Both the position numbers and the translations under genes were made by a program. 64,000 nt of DNA from Pogona vitticeps (Eukaryota; Chordata; Lepidosauria; Squamata; Agamidae): NCBI RefSeq assembly GCF_051106095.1, contig NC_135785.1:220343045-220407044 (forward strand), written 5' to 3'. Shown here piece by piece: positions 61,019 through 64,000 of the stretch. Position 1 is the first letter of the stretch. Each line of letters begins with the position of its first letter. The notes under the pieces were generated by a model. The model made no database searches and had not been told where the DNA came from. It saw only the letters and a list, made by a program, of their open reading frames with translations.

Positions 61019-61094
61019 CAGCTTGTTGTATATATTTACAACTATTAAAAAGCAATGAAGTGTTTACAAATGCTCATTCATCATGTCAGCAATA

Positions 61095-61510
61095 CAGTGA
61101 TGCCTCACATTACATTAATTCATTCCAGCGAAATCGCTGTAGAACGAAAACATCGTGATGTGAAATAAAAAAGCCCATAAAAACGCATAAAAACCGGATT
61201 AATGCATTCCTATGCGCTTGAAACTCCTCCATAGGAAGATCCTCCATAGCGCGGCCATTTTCACTGCCCGTGCAGCGAGGAATTTGTCCCAGAACAGAGC
61301 GGGGAGCCATTTTTTTTACCCGGCGTCCATTTTGAAACCGCCGATCAGCTGGCTGAAAATAGTCGTTTTGCGAGAATCGGTTTGCGAAGCAGGGAACTGA
61401 TCATCGCAAAGCGAAATTCCCCCATAGGAAACATCGTTTTGCAATTGCAAAACTTCATCGTAATGTGATTTCGTCGTTAAATGGGGCACATGTCTTGCGA
61501 GGCACTACTG
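61095..61510. mobile_element. Mariner-type MITE, copy 5
   Basis: CAGTGATGCCTCACATTAC / GTCTTGCGAGGCACTACTG, TA on both sides, 416 bp. Interior close to copy 1 (GTAGAACGAAAACATCGTGA, GCGGGGAGCCATTTT), so these two form a subgroup. Confidence 0.87.
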
Positions 61511-61591
61511 TATTAAGGAGTTTAGGGAAGGGAAGGCATCTGGCTATTAAGGACAACAAATTTTCCTTTAATAGAGGTTACTTAGGACCAA

Positions 61592-63648
61592 CTCCTTCAT
61601 GGATTGCTGCCTTGTCGTGGCGAAGGGGCTTGAGTAACTCAGAGAAGCTATGGGCTATGCCGTGCAGGGACACCAAAGATGGACAGGACATAGTGAAGAG
61701 TTCCGACTAAACACAATCTACCTGGAGTAGGAAATGGCAATACCACTCCAGTATCTTTGCCAAGAACGCCCCATGATCAGAAACAAAAGGCTAAAAGATA
61801 TGACGCTGGAAGATGGGCCCTCAGGTCGGAAGGCGTCCAACATGCTACTGAGGAAGAGCAGAGGACAAGTACAAGTAGCTCCAGAGCTAATGAAGTGGTT
61901 GGGCCAAAGCCAAAAGGACGCTCAGCTGTGGACGTGCCTGGAAGTGAAAGGAAAGACCAATGCTGCAAAGAAAAATACTGCATAGGAACCTGGAATGTAA
62001 GATCTATGAACGTTGGGAAGCTGGATGTGGTCAAACAGGAGATGGCAAGAATAAGCCTCGACATCCTGGGCATCAGCGAACTAAAATGGACAGGAATGGG
62101 CGAATTCAGCTCAGATGATTATCGTATCTACTATTGTGGGCAAGAATCCCGTAGAAGGAATGGAGTAGCCTTCATAGTCAACAAAAGAGTGGGAAAAGCT
62201 GTAATGGGATACAATCTCAAAAATGATAGAATGATGTCAATACGAATCCAAGGCAGACCTTTCAACATCACAATAATCCAAGTTTATGCACCAACTACCA
62301 CTGCTGAGGAGACTGAAATTGACCAGTTTTATGAAGATTTACAACACCTTCTAGAACTGACACCAAAGAAAGATGTTCTTCTCATTCTAGGGGACTGGAA
62401 TGCTAAAGTAGGGAGCCAAGAGATAAAAGGTATAACAGGGAAGTTTGGCCTTGGAGTACAAGCTGGATTCCGAAGGGGCAGAGGAACTCGAGACCAAATT
62501 GCTAACATGCGCTGGATTATGGAGAAAGCCAGGGAGTTCCAGAAAAATATCTACTTCTGCTTCATCGACTATGCAAAAGCCTTTGACTATGTGGACCACA
62601 GTAAACTATGGTAAGTCCTTAAAGAAATGGGAGTGCCTGACCACCTTGTCTATCTCCTGAGAAACCTATATGTAGGACAGGAAGCAAGAGTTAGAACTGG
62701 CAATGGAACAACTGATTGGTTCAAAATTGGGAAAGGAGTACGACAAGGCTGTATATTGTCCCCCTGCTTATTTAACTTATATGCAGAATACATCATGCGG
62801 AAGGCTGGACTGGAGGAATCCCAAACCGGAATTAAGATTGCCGGAAGAAATATCAACAATCTCAGATATGCAGATGATACCACTCTGATGGCAGAAAGTG
62901 AGGAGGAATTAAAGAACCTTGTAATGAGGGTGAAAGAGGAGAGTGCAAAAAATGGTCTGAAACTCAACATCAAAAAAACTAAGATAATGGCCACTGGTCC
63001 CATCACCTCCTGGCAAATAGAAGGGGAAGATATGGAGGCAGTGACAGATTTTACTTTCTTGGGCTCCATGATCACTGCAGATGGAGACAGCAGCCACAAA
63101 ATTAAAAGATGCCTGCTTCTGGGGAGGAAAGCGATGACAAACCTTGACAGCATCTTAAAAAGCAGAGACATCACCTTGCCAACAAAAGTCCAAATAGTCA
63201 AAGCTATGGTTTTTCCTGTTGTGATGTATGGATGTGAGAGCTGGACCATAAAGAAAGCACACCGCTGAAGAATTGATGCCTTTGAATTGTGGTGCTGGAG
63301 GAGGCTCTTGAGAGTCCCCTGGACTGCAAGGAGAACAAACCTATCAATTCTAAAGGAAATCAACCCTGAGTGCTCACTGGAAGGACAGATCCTGAAGCTG
63401 AGGCTCCAGTACTTTGCCCATCTGATGAGAAGAGAAGACTCCTTGGAAAAGACCTTGATGTTAGGAAAGTGTGACGGCAAGAGGAGAAGGGGACGACAGA
63501 GGATGAGATGGCTGGACAGTGTCTGCGAAGCAACCAACATGAAATTGACAGACCTCCCGGAGGCAGTGGAAGATAGGAGGGCCTGGCGTGCTCTGGTCCA
63601 TGGGGTCACGAAGAGTCGGACACGACTAAACGACTAAACAACAACAAC
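61592..63648 (+). mobile_element. BovB (RTE) LINE with internal deletion
   Basis: Exact 12-bp duplication ACTTAGGACCAA at 61580-61591 and 63649-63660. Begins at the BovB 5' UTR (CTCCTTCATGGATTGCTGCC). Endonuclease frame 61757 on ([32 protein letters not shown]) is fused near 62457 to the RT palm ([25 protein letters not shown]) by loss of roughly a kilobase, in frame. RT continues 62627-63268 ([36 protein letters not shown]), then 63287-63637 C-terminal domain. Non-autonomous. Confidence 0.96.
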
Positions 63649-63854
63649 ACTTAGGACCAAACATGGAAAATATACAAAGCAAACCAGTCTCCCTTCTTGA
63701 GAACTTGTAGTATTGTTTCTAGCGTTACCATTCTGAATTTTTTAGGTCTAACTAAGAATTTACAAGTCCAAAACAGGGCTCAGGCTTCCATCCTTCTTTG
63801 GGACCATTAAAATAGGGTTCTGGCCCTTGAATCCTCAAAGAGGCTAGCTGAGTG

Positions 63855-64000
63855 GAGCTAGGCCTACAATTATCGACCTGTCTCTAATATTCAATTCTTG
63901 GTTAAGGTGTTGGAGTGGGTTGCACCTTCTCAGCCCTAGGGGTTCCTGGACGAGACAGATTATCTAAATTAATTTCAATCTGGTTTGAGGCCTGGTTATG
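63855..64000 (+). mobile_element. L2-clade LINE reverse-transcriptase fragment (runs off the window)
   Basis: YRPVSNIQFLVKVLEWV, FLDETDYLN and FQSGLRPGY across nearby frames match the L2-type RT block. Continues past the right edge. Confidence 0.75.

Larger units (their letters stand above)
57505..64000 (-). other. ILDR2: ILDR2 intron or 5' region, no further exon found
   Basis: Expected to contain or precede the Ig-domain exons. The minus strand was scanned for the ILDR2 Ig motifs without a hit. Stretches 57863-58861 and 59965-60867 show nothing recognised; the rest is repeats. Confidence 0.6.

Noticed and set aside
62650-63609. 319-codon minus-strand frame
   Set aside because: Shadow of the BovB reverse transcriptase on the plus strand.
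57505-64000. Search for ILDR2 Ig-domain and leader exons
   Set aside because: No minus-strand match to the expected Ig motifs was found; they are taken to lie beyond the window.

Overview
Vertebrate nuclear DNA, almost certainly from a squamate reptile (lizard). The repeat set points there: RTE-BovB LINEs with 12-13 bp target duplications, CR1 and L2 LINE tails, a tRNA/BovB-tailed Sauria-type SINE, a 5S-rRNA-derived repeat, Penelope-like remnants, and many short palindromic DNA transposons. Real coding sequence is sparse and split into short exons. Most long open frames are LINE proteins or shadows.

The main host gene is ILDR2 (immunoglobulin-like domain containing receptor 2), on the minus strand from 57504 down to 26986. 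Seven exons were placed by splice sites and by match to the known ILDR2 protein: the juxtamembrane exon, the transmembrane/Cys-rich exon, two tail exons, a fifth exon, the long Ser/Arg/Gln-rich exon, and a last exon ending in MSLVV-stop. Frames join cleanly at every junction. The signal peptide and Ig exons lie beyond the right edge. The introns are packed with elements, including one 3.3 kb BovB bracketed by target duplications (34877-38194) and one LINE with an uninterrupted frame of about 1,090 codons (50957-54805).

Downstream of ILDR2 on the same strand, 21823-17420, is a small predicted membrane-protein gene. It has a possible leader exon, two tandemly duplicated V-like Ig exons (19527-19234 and 18456-18148) resembling the CD2/SLAM family, and a transmembrane exon with a short tail. 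Both Ig exons share four unusual cysteines and lack the usual F-strand cysteine. I do not recognise it as a named orthologue, and it is the best candidate for something undescribed. A possible degenerate third Ig exon lies at 20519-20845. An orphan exon with strong splice sites is at 6870-7013.

Layout: 1-17 kb is mostly noncoding, with a hAT element, 5S-derived repeat, solo LTR, mariner-type MITE, CR1/BovB tails and a Penelope fragment; 17-22 kb holds the Ig gene; 22-27 kb is intergenic with the ILDR2 3' end; 27-57.5 kb is ILDR2 exons and repeat-rich introns; 57.5-64 kb is the upstream ILDR2 intron, with CR1, mariner-type MITE, BovB and L2 copies.
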